The notes under the pieces were generated by a model. The model was not told the origin of the DNA. It saw only the letters and a list, made by a program, of their open reading frames with translations, and ran no database searches. Both the position numbers and the translations under genes were made by a program. From Candidatus Pacearchaeota archaeon CG10_big_fil_rev_8_21_14_0_10_30_48 (GTDB taxonomy: Archaea; Nanobdellota; Nanobdellia; Pacearchaeales; GW2011-AR1), in NCBI GenBank assembly GCA_002763155.1, contig PFCU01000010.1:2416-19778 (forward strand): 17,363 bases of DNA. Reading direction: 5' to 3'. Shown here in pieces: positions 6,221 to 12,070 of this stretch (position 1 is the stretch's first letter; each line of letters starts with the position of its first letter).

Positions 6221-6555
6221 AATTTAATAATAGTAAATTAGAGTTGAAGGTTAGAGAAGTAAAAGGTTTGGGGATTATTAGAGGTTTGATGTTTCGTCGA
6301 CGGGAAAATGCACCAATTTTATTATTTAATTTGAGGGCTGATTTACATTCCTTTTTTGTGTTCTTTTCGTTTTTGGTTTTATGGCTAAATGAAAAAAATG
6401 AAGTTATTGATTGGAAAGTTACCAAACCTTTTTCATTTAGGATTAATTCTAAAACTAAATATTCTAAAATAGTTGAAATTCCAATTTCCCGTCGGTATAA
6501 CTCTGAAGTAACATTTATCGTCGGGAAAAGGTTTAAAAAGAAGCTTAACTATTAA
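6211..6555 (+). CDS. DUF192 family protein
   Basis: The 114-residue protein shows the DUF192 (COG1430) pattern: GIIRGLMFRRR (21-31), APILLFNL (34-41), LHSFFVFFSFLVLWLNEKNEVID (45-67), a TKPFSF turn (71-76) and a terminal KIVEIPISR strand (86-94). Many members are exported or lipid-anchored. This one has no signal peptide, like other short archaeal copies. A hydrophobic core run SFFVFFSFLVLWL belongs to the domain's beta sheet rather than a membrane helix. The biochemical role of the family is unknown. It starts inside the hydrolase gene (10-base overlap), which argues for coupled translation. Confidence 0.82.
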   Translation: MEIKFNNSKLELKVREVKGLGIIRGLMFRRRENAPILLFNLRADLHSFFVFFSFLVLWLNEKNEVIDWKVTKPFSFRINSKTKYSKIVEIPISRRYNSEVTFIVGKRFKKKLNY

Positions 6556-6587
6556 TTACTATAATTTATTCAAAAAGGAGGTAGAAG

Positions 6588-6740
6588 ATGGGAAAAATAA
6601 TTGTAAAGAATGTTGTTAGTAGAAAACCAGGACATCTTTATTACGTTGACGGAAGCGGAAACGTTTGTGAAGCTAAGATGGCTCGTGGCGGAAGAAAGAA
6701 AAAAGCTGCTAAAAAAACAACAAAGAAAAAGAAAAGATAA
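6588..6740 (+). CDS. Basic 50-residue microprotein with Lys-rich tail
   Basis: ATG at 6588 opens a 50-codon frame preceded by a near-perfect AAAGGAGGTAG ribosome site (6575-6585), the strongest in the window. The first 30 residues could form a small beta hairpin (KPGHLYYVDGSGNVCEAKM). The last 20 are almost all Lys, Arg, Ala, Gly and Thr (RGGRKKKAAKKTTKKKKR). The tail suggests binding to nucleic acid or ribosomes, but no family is recognised with certainty. It lies 32 bases after the DUF192 gene and may be co-transcribed or have its own promoter. A long U-rich tract follows. The ribosome site strength suggests abundant expression. Confidence 0.75.
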   Translation: MGKIIVKNVVSRKPGHLYYVDGSGNVCEAKMARGGRKKKAAKKTTKKKKR

Positions 6741-6749
6741 ATTCGTTTA

Positions 6750-6803
6750 ACACTTTTAATTTTCTATTTTTATTCTATTTCTCTTTTATTATTTTTATTT
6801 TCA
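6750..6803 (+). terminator. Long U-rich terminator tract
   Basis: The plus strand holds at least six separate runs of three to five Ts with very few purines and no stem. This is characteristic of archaeal factor-independent termination. It closes the operon that ends with the basic microprotein. Confidence 0.55.
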
Positions 6804-6808
6804 TATAT

Positions 6809-6816
6809 TTTATAAA
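6809..6816 (+). promoter_or_regulatory. TATA box of the kae1 gene
   Basis: TTTATAAA is centred 26 bases before the ATG at 6838. This gives a leaderless transcript and supports that ATG over the TTG at 6829. Confidence 0.55.
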
Positions 6817-6837
6817 TTCCATATTTCTTTGTTTATT

Positions 6838-7812
6838 ATGATAGTTGGAATTGAATCAACGGCTCACACTTTTGGAATTGGTGTTGTGAAAAATGGGAAG
6901 ATTTTAGCGAATGTTAGAAATGCTTACACGACTGAGAGTGGAGGGATAATTCCTTTTGAGGCTGCGAAGCACCATAGAGAAATTTCCGACGAGGTTTTAG
7001 CGAAGGCTTTAGTTGATGCTGGAATTTCTTTGAAAGATGTTGAAGGAATTGCTTTTTCTCAAGGGCCTGGACTTGCGCCTTGTTTGAAAATTGGAATGGA
7101 ATTTGCTAAAAAACTTGCTAAGGAAAATTCTATCCCCTTGATTCCCGTTAATCATTGTGTTGCGCATTTGGAAATTGGGAAAATTACTGGAGCGAAAGAC
7201 CCTGTTTTGCTTTATGCTTCTGGTGCTAATACTCAAATAATTGCTTATGCCGGTGGGAAATATAGAATTTTTGGAGAGACTTTAGATAATGGCGTTGGTA
7301 ATTTTATCGACGGATTTGCTAGGTATTTGGGCTTGGGTTTTCCGGGTGGACCTAAAATTGCAGAGCTTGCTGAAAAAGGAAAAAATTATATTGAGTTGCC
7401 TTACGCAATAAAAGGAATGGATGTTTCTTTTTCTGGAATGCAAACGAAGTTGAAACAACTTTATGATAAGAAAGGGAATATTAATGATTTGGCTTTTTCT
7501 TTGCAGGAGACGACTTTCGCGATGCTTGTAGAAGCTTCTGAAAGAGCTTTGGCTCACGTTGGTAAAAATGAGTTAGTTATTGGGGGAGGAGTTGGTTGTA
7601 ATAAAAGATTACAGGAAATGTGTAAGATTATGTGTAAAGAAAGGGATTGTAAGTTTTTCGCGCCTTCTAATGATTTGCTCGTTGATAACGGAGCGATGAT
7701 TGCTTATCTTGGAGAGATAATATTTAAGAAAGGAATTGTGGAAAAGAATTTGGATAAAATTGATTTTCTTCCTAGACAGCGAACAGATGAGGTTGATGTG
7801 AAGTGGAAGTGA
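6838..7812 (+). CDS. kae1: Kae1/TsaD: tRNA N6-threonylcarbamoyladenosine synthase subunit
   Basis: This 324-residue ASKHA-fold protein is the catalytic subunit of the KEOPS complex, which transfers the threonylcarbamoyl group to A37 of tRNAs that read ANN codons. Visible marks: MIVGIESTAHTFGIGVV (1-17), AAKHHREI (42-49), the metal-binding HCVAH (His106, His110), the ATP-binding GLGFPGGPKIAELAE region (165-179) and a final LLVDNGAMIAYLG with the metal ligand Asp283. I start at the ATG at 6838 because the homologues begin at this Met and a TATA box lies 26 bases upstream. A TTG at 6829 would add only MFI. There is no fused Bud32 kinase domain, unlike many archaea, and no other KEOPS gene is in the window. 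Confidence 0.95.
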   Translation: MIVGIESTAHTFGIGVVKNGKILANVRNAYTTESGGIIPFEAAKHHREISDEVLAKALVDAGISLKDVEGIAFSQGPGLAPCLKIGMEFAKKLAKENSIPLIPVNHCVAHLEIGKITGAKDPVLLYASGANTQIIAYAGGKYRIFGETLDNGVGNFIDGFARYLGLGFPGGPKIAELAEKGKNYIELPYAIKGMDVSFSGMQTKLKQLYDKKGNINDLAFSLQETTFAMLVEASERALAHVGKNELVIGGGVGCNKRLQEMCKIMCKERDCKFFAPSNDLLVDNGAMIAYLGEIIFKKGIVEKNLDKIDFLPRQRTDEVDVKWK

Positions 7813-7826
7813 TGTTTTATTATCAC
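7809..7826 (+). terminator. Weak hairpin at the kae1 stop codon
   Basis: GTGAT-gttttatt-ATCAC can form a five-pair stem spanning the TGA. It may mark the transcript end, but with only five pairs it could also be chance. Confidence 0.25.
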
Positions 7827-7834
7827 AATAGTAT

Positions 7835-7846
7835 TTATTAATATAA
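7835..7846 (+). promoter_or_regulatory. AT-rich promoter of the 195-residue gene
   Basis: TTATTAATATAA is centred about 23 bases before the ATG at 7863 and serves as a plausible TATA box for a leaderless transcript. Confidence 0.4.
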
Positions 7847-7862
7847 TTTTATTCTAATTTTA

Positions 7863-8450
7863 ATGAAATCTAGGTATGATACTACCGCTCAAATAAAGAA
7901 GAGTTCTGGTGCTAGACAATTGCGGGAGAGATGGGGATTTAAAGATTATACTCATGCTTTTGGCGAAGTTGGAATTAAGGGGTTGAATAAAATTAGGAAA
8001 TATTTATCGAGAGAGGAGGGTGTTGATTTTAAGAAATTATCAGGTAGGGAAATTGCTTTTGGTTTAACTGCTTTTTCTGCGATAGTTATTGGAGAGGTAT
8101 GGCATAGCCAGGGTCTTAATGAGGAGCAGGTAAATGAAATTCGTGAAAATTCAGCAATTAATACTGCAAATCGAATAAATCATTATCATCAAAATTTGAT
8201 TAATGAAACATTGTTGCCTGGGCTTACAGAAAGATTTGAAAAATCTATTGAAAAGGCCGTCGCTGAAACTCGAGAAGAAACTCTTAAAGATATTGATAGA
8301 ATTTTTGGATTAAAGGAATTAGGACTTAGTTATAAAGATTTGAAAGAAATGGAAGAGCAAGGTTTGGAACTTAAGGATTATAAAATTGGTCCTCGTGAAG
8401 AAGTTAGTCCTTCGAAACCAAAGTTAAGATATCCAGATGATTATAGTTAA
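7863..8450 (+). CDS. Unknown protein with one membrane helix and coiled-coil-like tail
   Basis: I do not recognise this 195-residue protein. The first 60 residues are basic and polar (RYDTTAQIKKSSGARQLRER) with an aromatic GFKDYTHAF patch. Residues 63-79 (EIAFGLTAFSAIVIGEVW) are the only hydrophobic stretch and could form one membrane helix. Residues 85-150 are charged and helical, probably a coiled coil (EKSIEKAVAETREETLKDID). The end is a Pro- and Lys-rich tail. By the positive-inside rule the basic N-terminus would be cytoplasmic. It stands alone between kae1 and the ribosomal operon with its own AT-rich promoter, so the neighbours say nothing about its job. Confidence 0.75.
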   Translation: MKSRYDTTAQIKKSSGARQLRERWGFKDYTHAFGEVGIKGLNKIRKYLSREEGVDFKKLSGREIAFGLTAFSAIVIGEVWHSQGLNEEQVNEIRENSAINTANRINHYHQNLINETLLPGLTERFEKSIEKAVAETREETLKDIDRIFGLKELGLSYKDLKEMEEQGLELKDYKIGPREEVSPSKPKLRYPDDYS

Positions 8451-8508
8451 TTGATGCTTTCAGGAAGTTTTATAAAATGACAACGAGGTAAATATTTTCT
8501 AGAAAAGA

Positions 8509-8516
8509 TTTATAAA
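8509..8516 (+). promoter_or_regulatory. TATA box of the L7Ae-S28e-L24e operon
   Basis: TTTATAAA lies about 68 bases upstream of the L7Ae start. It predicts transcription from about 8537 and an untranslated leader of roughly 43 bases, unlike most other genes here, which look leaderless. Confidence 0.6.
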
Positions 8517-8540
8517 CCCATTTCTTCATCCTATTTTACC

Positions 8541-8575
8541 GATGACGTAAATCATCTAAGTAAATTTGCGGAGGT
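8541..8575 (+). promoter_or_regulatory. Leader hairpin and strong ribosome site before L7Ae
   Basis: GATGA-cgtaaa-TCATC (8541-8556) is a perfect five-base inverted repeat at the predicted 5' end of the mRNA. It is followed by GCGGAGGT (8568-8575), a strong Shine-Dalgarno sequence five bases from the ATG. L7Ae is known in some archaea to bind a K-turn in its own leader. Here the GATGA resembles part of a C box, but no matching CTGA D box is present, so autoregulation is only a possibility. Confidence 0.35.
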
Positions 8576-8579
8576 CCAC

Positions 8580-8882
8580 ATGACTGACTTCTATACAATT
8601 GTTGAAAAAGTAAAAAAAACTGGAAAACTTGAGAAGGGAACTAACGAAGTTACTAAAGCGATAGAGAGAGGAACTGCTAAATTAGTTGTCGTTGCTTCAG
8701 ATGTTGATCCAAAAGAGATAACACACCATTTGAGTATCCTTTGTAAAGAGAAGGGTATTAAATTTGGCGAAGTTGATAGCAAACAAAAACTTGGAATAAG
8801 CGCAGGACTTCCTGTTAAATGTTCAAGTGTTGCAGTTATCGAATCTGGTGAAGCAGATAAAGACATTAATAATTTAAAATAA
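8580..8882 (+). CDS. rpl7ae: Ribosomal protein L7Ae (K-turn binding)
   Basis: The 100-residue protein has the L7Ae RNA-binding core: KLEKGTNEVTKAIERG (16-31), whose GTNEVTK segment contacts the K-turn, then AKLVVVASDVDPKEITHHL (33-51), and the LGISAGLPVKC specificity loop (71-81). L7Ae is a component of the large ribosomal subunit and also of box C/D and H/ACA RNPs and of RNase P in archaea. It is shorter than the usual ~120 residues, mainly because the N-terminal helix is trimmed by about ten residues. It is the first gene of an operon with S28e and L24e, an order common across archaea. Confidence 0.95.
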   Translation: MTDFYTIVEKVKKTGKLEKGTNEVTKAIERGTAKLVVVASDVDPKEITHHLSILCKEKGIKFGEVDSKQKLGISAGLPVKCSSVAVIESGEADKDINNLK

Positions 8883-8891
8883 TAAATTGTA

Positions 8892-8907
8892 AGTTTGTTT
8901 TCAAACT
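8892..8907 (+). terminator. Intercistronic hairpin between L7Ae and S28e
   Basis: AGTTTG-TTTT-CAAACT is a perfect six-base stem with a four-base loop in the 44-base gap. No long U run follows and no TATA box sits at a good distance from the S28e start. It is more likely a processing or attenuation signal within the operon than a full terminator. Confidence 0.4.
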
Positions 8908-8926
8908 ACATAAATCATAAACTAAA

Positions 8927-9220
8927 ATGGCTCCCCCACCTAAAGATCAAAAACAAAAATCACAGAAGAAAGAAAGAATTTCTCTTAGCGATGCAGCTGG
9001 ACCTGTTCCGGCAGTTGTTGAGATGATTATTGGAAGAACTGGATTTAGAGGAGAAATTACTCAAGTTAAAGCTAAGATTTTAGAAGGACGTAATCAAGGA
9101 CGTTCTATGAGAAGGAATGTTAAAGGCCCGATAAGAGTTAAAGACGTTCTAATGCTTCGTGAAACAGAAATTGAAGCTCGTAGAATTAGAAGTAAAGTAA
9201 CAAAGGGGACTTATACTTAA
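8927..9220 (+). CDS. rps28e: Ribosomal protein S28e
   Basis: This small-subunit protein is identified by PAVVEMIIGRTGFRGEITQV (28-47), KILEGRNQGRSMRRNVKGP and the terminal VKDVLMLRETEIEARRIR, which is nearly diagnostic for the family. It forms an OB-like barrel near the mRNA exit. At 97 residues it is longer than the usual ~70. The extra part is a basic, Pro/Gln/Lys-rich N-terminus (APPPKDQKQKSQKKER), probably disordered and in contact with rRNA, plus a short KVTKGTYT tail. The ATG at 8927 is the only reasonable start. The DNA encoding its last residues is repeated just before L24e. Confidence 0.95.
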   Translation: MAPPPKDQKQKSQKKERISLSDAAGPVPAVVEMIIGRTGFRGEITQVKAKILEGRNQGRSMRRNVKGPIRVKDVLMLRETEIEARRIRSKVTKGTYT

Positions 9221-9224
9221 AATG
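9201..9224 (+). repeat. Direct repeat copy 1, spanning the S28e stop
   Basis: These 24 bases, from CAAAGGGGAC to AAAATG, recur at 9265-9288 with a single difference (T to A at the eleventh base). This copy holds the last S28e codons, its TAA and an ATG two bases later. Confidence 0.9.
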
Positions 9225-9284
9225 AAATTAAATTTTAGTCCTAGGTCGTCCAGGTTTGGCCGAGCAAAGGGGACATATACTTAA
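9222..9284 (+). other. Twenty-codon mini-reading frame created by the duplication
   Basis: The ATG in repeat copy 1 opens a 20-codon frame (starting MKLNFSPRSSRFGR) that ends KGTYT-stop, the same ending as S28e, one base before the L24e ATG. It is probably a by-product of the duplication. It could still carry ribosomes from S28e to L24e. Confidence 0.35.
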
Positions 9285-9288
9285 AATG
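9265..9288 (+). repeat. Direct repeat copy 2, containing the L24e start
   Basis: This is the second copy of the 24-base repeat, 64 bases after the first. Its ATG is the L24e start, so L24e keeps the same upstream sequence it would have had if placed directly after S28e. Confidence 0.9.
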
Positions 9289-9495
9289 CCACAATGTAAT
9301 TTTTGTAAGAAACAATATGAAATTCCTCGAGGATTGACTTTTGTACTTCTTAATGGAGAGGCTCTTCATTTTTGTTCAAGTAAATGTCAGAAGAATCATA
9401 AATTAGGCAGAGTTGGTAAAAAAACTAATTGGGTTAGAAAAGAAAAGAAGGTTAAAAGTGTTGAAGTTGCTAAAGAAAAACCTGCTGTAAAAAAG
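9286..9495 (+). CDS. rpl24e: Ribosomal protein L24e, zinc-binding
   Basis: The frame's annotated end, TAG included, is at 9498; the last sense codon ends at 9495. The 70-residue protein has four zinc-binding cysteines at 4, 7, 30 and 34 (MPQCNFC and FCSSKC), the motif IPRGLTFVLLNGEALHFCS and the KKTNWVRKEKK segment, all typical of archaeal L24e, a large-subunit protein. The C-terminal tail is Lys- and Val-rich. I start at ATG 9286, as in homologues. A TTG at 9256 would add ten residues derived from the duplicated spacer. In many archaea ndk follows this gene. Here it does not, so the operon is shortened. Confidence 0.93.
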
Positions 9496-9498
9496 TAG

Positions 9499-9624
9499 AT
9501 AAAATATTGTTAATCTTGGAGACAGATTTAATTGTTTATTTAATTAAATGTTTATTATTGTAATTTCTGAAGTTTAGATTGATTAAGGATTTGTTATTAA
9601 AAATTAATTTTTATGCGATAATTT
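9499..9624. other. AT-rich spacer with no gene
   Basis: Between L24e and the convergent minus-strand gene lie 126 bases with T runs that probably end the ribosomal operon. A short repeat AATTTTTATGC occurs twice near 9606-9630, the second copy overlapping the minus-strand stop. I see no RNA gene or open frame. Confidence 0.4.
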
Positions 9625-9909
9625 TTATGCACACAATTTTTCTTTTTCTTCAGTTGTTCTTGGGTCTTTCCAATCTTGAGAATGTTGTATTTCTGAACCT
9701 TCAATAGGAATTATAGAAACTACTTTTTTTCCTAAACAACTTATCTGAAAATTTTGACATAAATTATTTTCATTGCACACTGATTTGGTGGAAGTTTTTT
9801 CCGCTAAAACAGAAAATCCGGTTAATCCACTCAAATCAAAATAAAAATAAGCGAAAATTCCTAGAATAATTAATAGGAAAAATATCTTCACCCAGCTTTT
9901 AAATTTCAT
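9625..9909 (-). CDS. Small membrane-anchored exported protein with four cysteines
   Basis: The 94-residue protein starts with a basic MKFKSWVK and a hydrophobic helix (8-24, KIFFLLIILGIFAYFYF), then DLSGLTGFSVLAEK. It looks like an N-terminal anchor or uncleaved signal with the rest outside. The outer part has Cys45, Cys51, Cys58 and Cys93, enough for two disulfides. No family is recognised. The GLTGFSVL stretch after the helix resembles a TGF/TGYAV-like segment that I associate with exported proteins of DPANN archaea, but that is from memory and unverified. A minus-strand TTAAATATT near 9931-9940 is 26 bases upstream and could be its TATA box. Confidence 0.65.
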   Translation of the reverse strand: MKFKSWVKIFFLLIILGIFAYFYFDLSGLTGFSVLAEKTSTKSVCNENNLCQNFQISCLGKKVVSIIPIEGSEIQHSQDWKDPRTTEEKEKLCA

Positions 9910-10002
9910 ATTTATACTATGTTTTTGGAATATTTAAGAGTTGCGATTGATTGAATAATTTTATGTTTATCGTCGATAAAACGAATTATTGTGGTAGAAA
10001 AG

Positions 10003-10010
10003 TTTATAAA
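10003..10010 (+). promoter_or_regulatory. TATA box in front of the structured element
   Basis: TTTATAAA is centred at about 10007. Transcription would start near 10030, which is the first base of the outer stem of the structure that follows. Confidence 0.5.
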
Positions 10011-10028
10011 GTAATGATGTCTTTTTTC

Positions 10029-10123
10029 TTCACAAAATAGAGATAAACCTTTTGACTTCGTGGAAAATTCCACGGCGTAAGGTTTCTAAAATTTAATATA
10101 AATTATACTCTATTCTTTGTGAA
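10029..10123 (+). ncRNA. Candidate structured RNA (three-way junction) upstream of gyrB
   Basis: Nested inverted repeats fold 95 bases into a closed structure. The outer stem pairs TTCACAAA-ATAGAG (10029-10042) with CTCTAT-tc-TTTGTGAA (10108-10123), 14 pairs with one two-base bulge. Inside are a first arm, AAACCTT (10045-10051) with AAGGTTT (10079-10085), capped by the near-palindrome CGTGGAA-AA-TTCCACG (10059-10074), and a second arm, AATTTA-ATA-TAAATT (10090-10104). A TATA box sits the right distance upstream for the transcript to begin at the outer stem. gyrB has its own TATA box downstream, so this may be an independent small RNA. A gyrB leader or a DNA-level protein site is the alternative. 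It matches no RNA family I can name. Confidence 0.5.
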
Positions 10124-10148
10124 TTATTAATCATCAAATGCGAGCAGT

Positions 10149-10156
10149 TTTAAATA
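10149..10156 (+). promoter_or_regulatory. TATA box of gyrB
   Basis: TTTAAATA is centred about 27 bases before the ATG at 10180, predicting a nearly leaderless gyrBA transcript. A GGAG at 10166-10169 could also act if transcription comes from further upstream. Confidence 0.5.
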
Positions 10157-10179
10157 TCAAATCTTGGAGTAAATAAATC

Positions 10180-12069
10180 ATGGCTGAAGAATATAATGCA
10201 AAATCTATAAAAATTCTTGAAGGACTTGAAGCAGTTAGAAAAAGACCTGCAATGTATATTGGTAGCACAAGTAAAACTGGTTTGCATCATTGTGTTTATG
10301 AGGTTTTGGATAATTCTATTGATGAAGTGCAAGCAGGAGAAGCAACATTAATTGAGATTGTTATTAATTCTGATGGTTCTATTAGTGTTAGCGATAATGG
10401 AAGAGGTATTCCTGTTGAAAAACATGAATCGGGTAAAAGTGCTTTGGAAGTTGTTATGACAAAATTGCACGCTGGAGGAAAATTTGAAAATAAAGCTTAC
10501 CAAATTTCTGGAGGATTGCATGGAGTTGGAGTTAGTTGTGTTAATGCTTTATCAAAAAAATTAACTGCGAGAATTACTAAAGGAGGAAAAGTTTATGAAC
10601 AGACTTATAAAATTGGAGTTCCGCAAGGAGATGTAAAAGTTGTCGATAAAGCGAAAGAAGATGAACATGGAACTATGGTAACTTTTTGGCCGGACGACGA
10701 AATTTTTTCAACTCTTGAATTTGATTTTTCAGTAATTGCGTCGAGAGCTAAAGAACTTGCTTTTTTGAATTCAACTGTTAAGATAATTCTCGAAGACAAA
10801 CGTAAAGATAAAGAAAAAAAAGAAGAGTTTCATTTTGAAGGTGGGCTTATAGAATTTGTTAAATGGATAAATCGGTCTAAGACTGTTGTTCATAAACCGG
10901 TTTATTTTCATAAAGAGAGTAAGAATGCAATTTTAGATGTTGCAATTCAGTATGTTGATTCTTATCAGGAAAATATTTTTGGTTTTGTTAATACAATTAA
11001 TACTGTTGAGGGTGGGACACATGTTTCAGGTTTTAAGACAGCTTTGACAAGGGTAATAAACGATTATGGAACTAAGAAAGGATTTTTGAAAAAAGATAAA
11101 CTTTCTGGAGATGATGTTCGTGAAGGGCTTACTGCGATTATTAGTATTAAAATTGCGCAGCCACAATTTGAAGGTCAGACAAAAACAAAATTAGGAAATT
11201 CAGAAGTTAAAGGAGATGTTGATTCAGCTGTTACAATTGCTTTGACAGAATATTTTGAACAGAATCCTGATATCGCTAATAAAATTATAAACAAGGCTGT
11301 TTCTGCGGCTAAGGCTCGTGAAGCTGCGAAGAAAGCTCGTGATTTAGTTCGAAGAAAAAATGTTGTAGGATTTAGTGGATTGCCTGGGAAACTTGCGGAT
11401 TGTTCTTCTAAGAAAGTTGAGAAGACAGAATTGTATATTGTCGAGGGAGATTCGGCTGGAGGAAGTGCGAAAGATGCGAGAGATAAAGAGTATCAAGCTA
11501 TCTTGCCGTTGAGGGGAAAAATTTTGAATGTTGAAAAAGCTTCACCTGTTCGGGCTCTTTCTTCTGAACAAGTTATTAATTTAATTACTGCAATGGGAAC
11601 AGGGATTAAGGAAAATTTTGACATTACTAAATTGAGATATAGTAAAATTATAATTATGACAGATGCAGATGTTGACGGTCAGCATATTGCGACTTTGCTT
11701 TTGACTTTCTTTTTTAGATATGTTCCTGAATTGATTGAAAATGGAAATGTGTTTATTGCTGTGTCACCGTTATTTAGAATTCGTAAAGGGCAGAAGATGA
11801 AATATGTTTATTCAGAAGAGGAATTAAATAAATCTAAGAAAGAGTTTGGAGAGAATGCAGAGGTTTTGAGATTTAAGGGACTTGGAGAAATGGATTCTGA
11901 ACAATTATGGAGTACAACTATGGATCCTAAAAATAGAATTTTGAAGAAAGTTACTATTGATGATTCTGTTAAGGCCGATGAAATTTTCACGATGCTGATG
12001 GGAGATGTTGTTGGTCCTCGAAGAAATTTCATAGAAACAAATGCAAATATTGCGGAGTTAGATATTTAA
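10180..12069 (+). CDS. gyrB: DNA gyrase subunit B
   Basis: The 629-residue GyrB supplies ATPase activity and part of the DNA gate for introducing negative supercoils. The GHKL ATPase domain shows VLDNSIDE (42-49; Asn45 Mg-binding, Glu49 catalytic base, inferred by position), DNGRGIP (72-78) and GGLHGVG (111-117). The TOPRIM domain shows EGDSAGGSA (from Glu422) with the metal-binding DADVDG (Asp495, 497, 499), then PLFRIRKG and the terminal FKGLGEMD region. It lacks the ~165-residue insert found in some proteobacterial GyrB. Only one base separates its stop from the gyrA ATG, so both subunits are made together. Gyrase is of bacterial origin in archaea. Confidence 0.97.
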   Translation: MAEEYNAKSIKILEGLEAVRKRPAMYIGSTSKTGLHHCVYEVLDNSIDEVQAGEATLIEIVINSDGSISVSDNGRGIPVEKHESGKSALEVVMTKLHAGGKFENKAYQISGGLHGVGVSCVNALSKKLTARITKGGKVYEQTYKIGVPQGDVKVVDKAKEDEHGTMVTFWPDDEIFSTLEFDFSVIASRAKELAFLNSTVKIILEDKRKDKEKKEEFHFEGGLIEFVKWINRSKTVVHKPVYFHKESKNAILDVAIQYVDSYQENIFGFVNTINTVEGGTHVSGFKTALTRVINDYGTKKGFLKKDKLSGDDVREGLTAIISIKIAQPQFEGQTKTKLGNSEVKGDVDSAVTIALTEYFEQNPDIANKIINKAVSAAKAREAAKKARDLVRRKNVVGFSGLPGKLADCSSKKVEKTELYIVEGDSAGGSAKDARDKEYQAILPLRGKILNVEKASPVRALSSEQVINLITAMGTGIKENFDITKLRYSKIIIMTDADVDGQHIATLLLTFFFRYVPELIENGNVFIAVSPLFRIRKGQKMKYVYSEEELNKSKKEFGENAEVLRFKGLGEMDSEQLWSTTMDPKNRILKKVTIDDSVKADEIFTMLMGDVVGPRRNFIETNANIAELDI

Positions 12070-12070
12070 A

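Noticed and set aside
6829..6837. TTG start three codons upstream of kae1
   Set aside because: Homologues begin at MIVGIE, and a TATA box lies 26 bases before the ATG at 6838.
8541..8560. Box C/D K-turn in the L7Ae leader
   Set aside because: GATGA partly matches a C box, but the expected CTGA partner reads CTAA, so the tandem G-A pairs cannot form. Only the hairpin is reported.
9236..9274. tRNA gene or split tRNA in the S28e-L24e spacer
   Set aside because: A D-arm-like word and a possible GTCC/GGAC pair are visible, but there is no acceptor pairing, anticodon arm or T arm nearby.
9256..9285. TTG start ten codons upstream of L24e
   Set aside because: The extra residues come from the duplicated spacer and the L24e family begins at the Met next to the first zinc-binding Cys.
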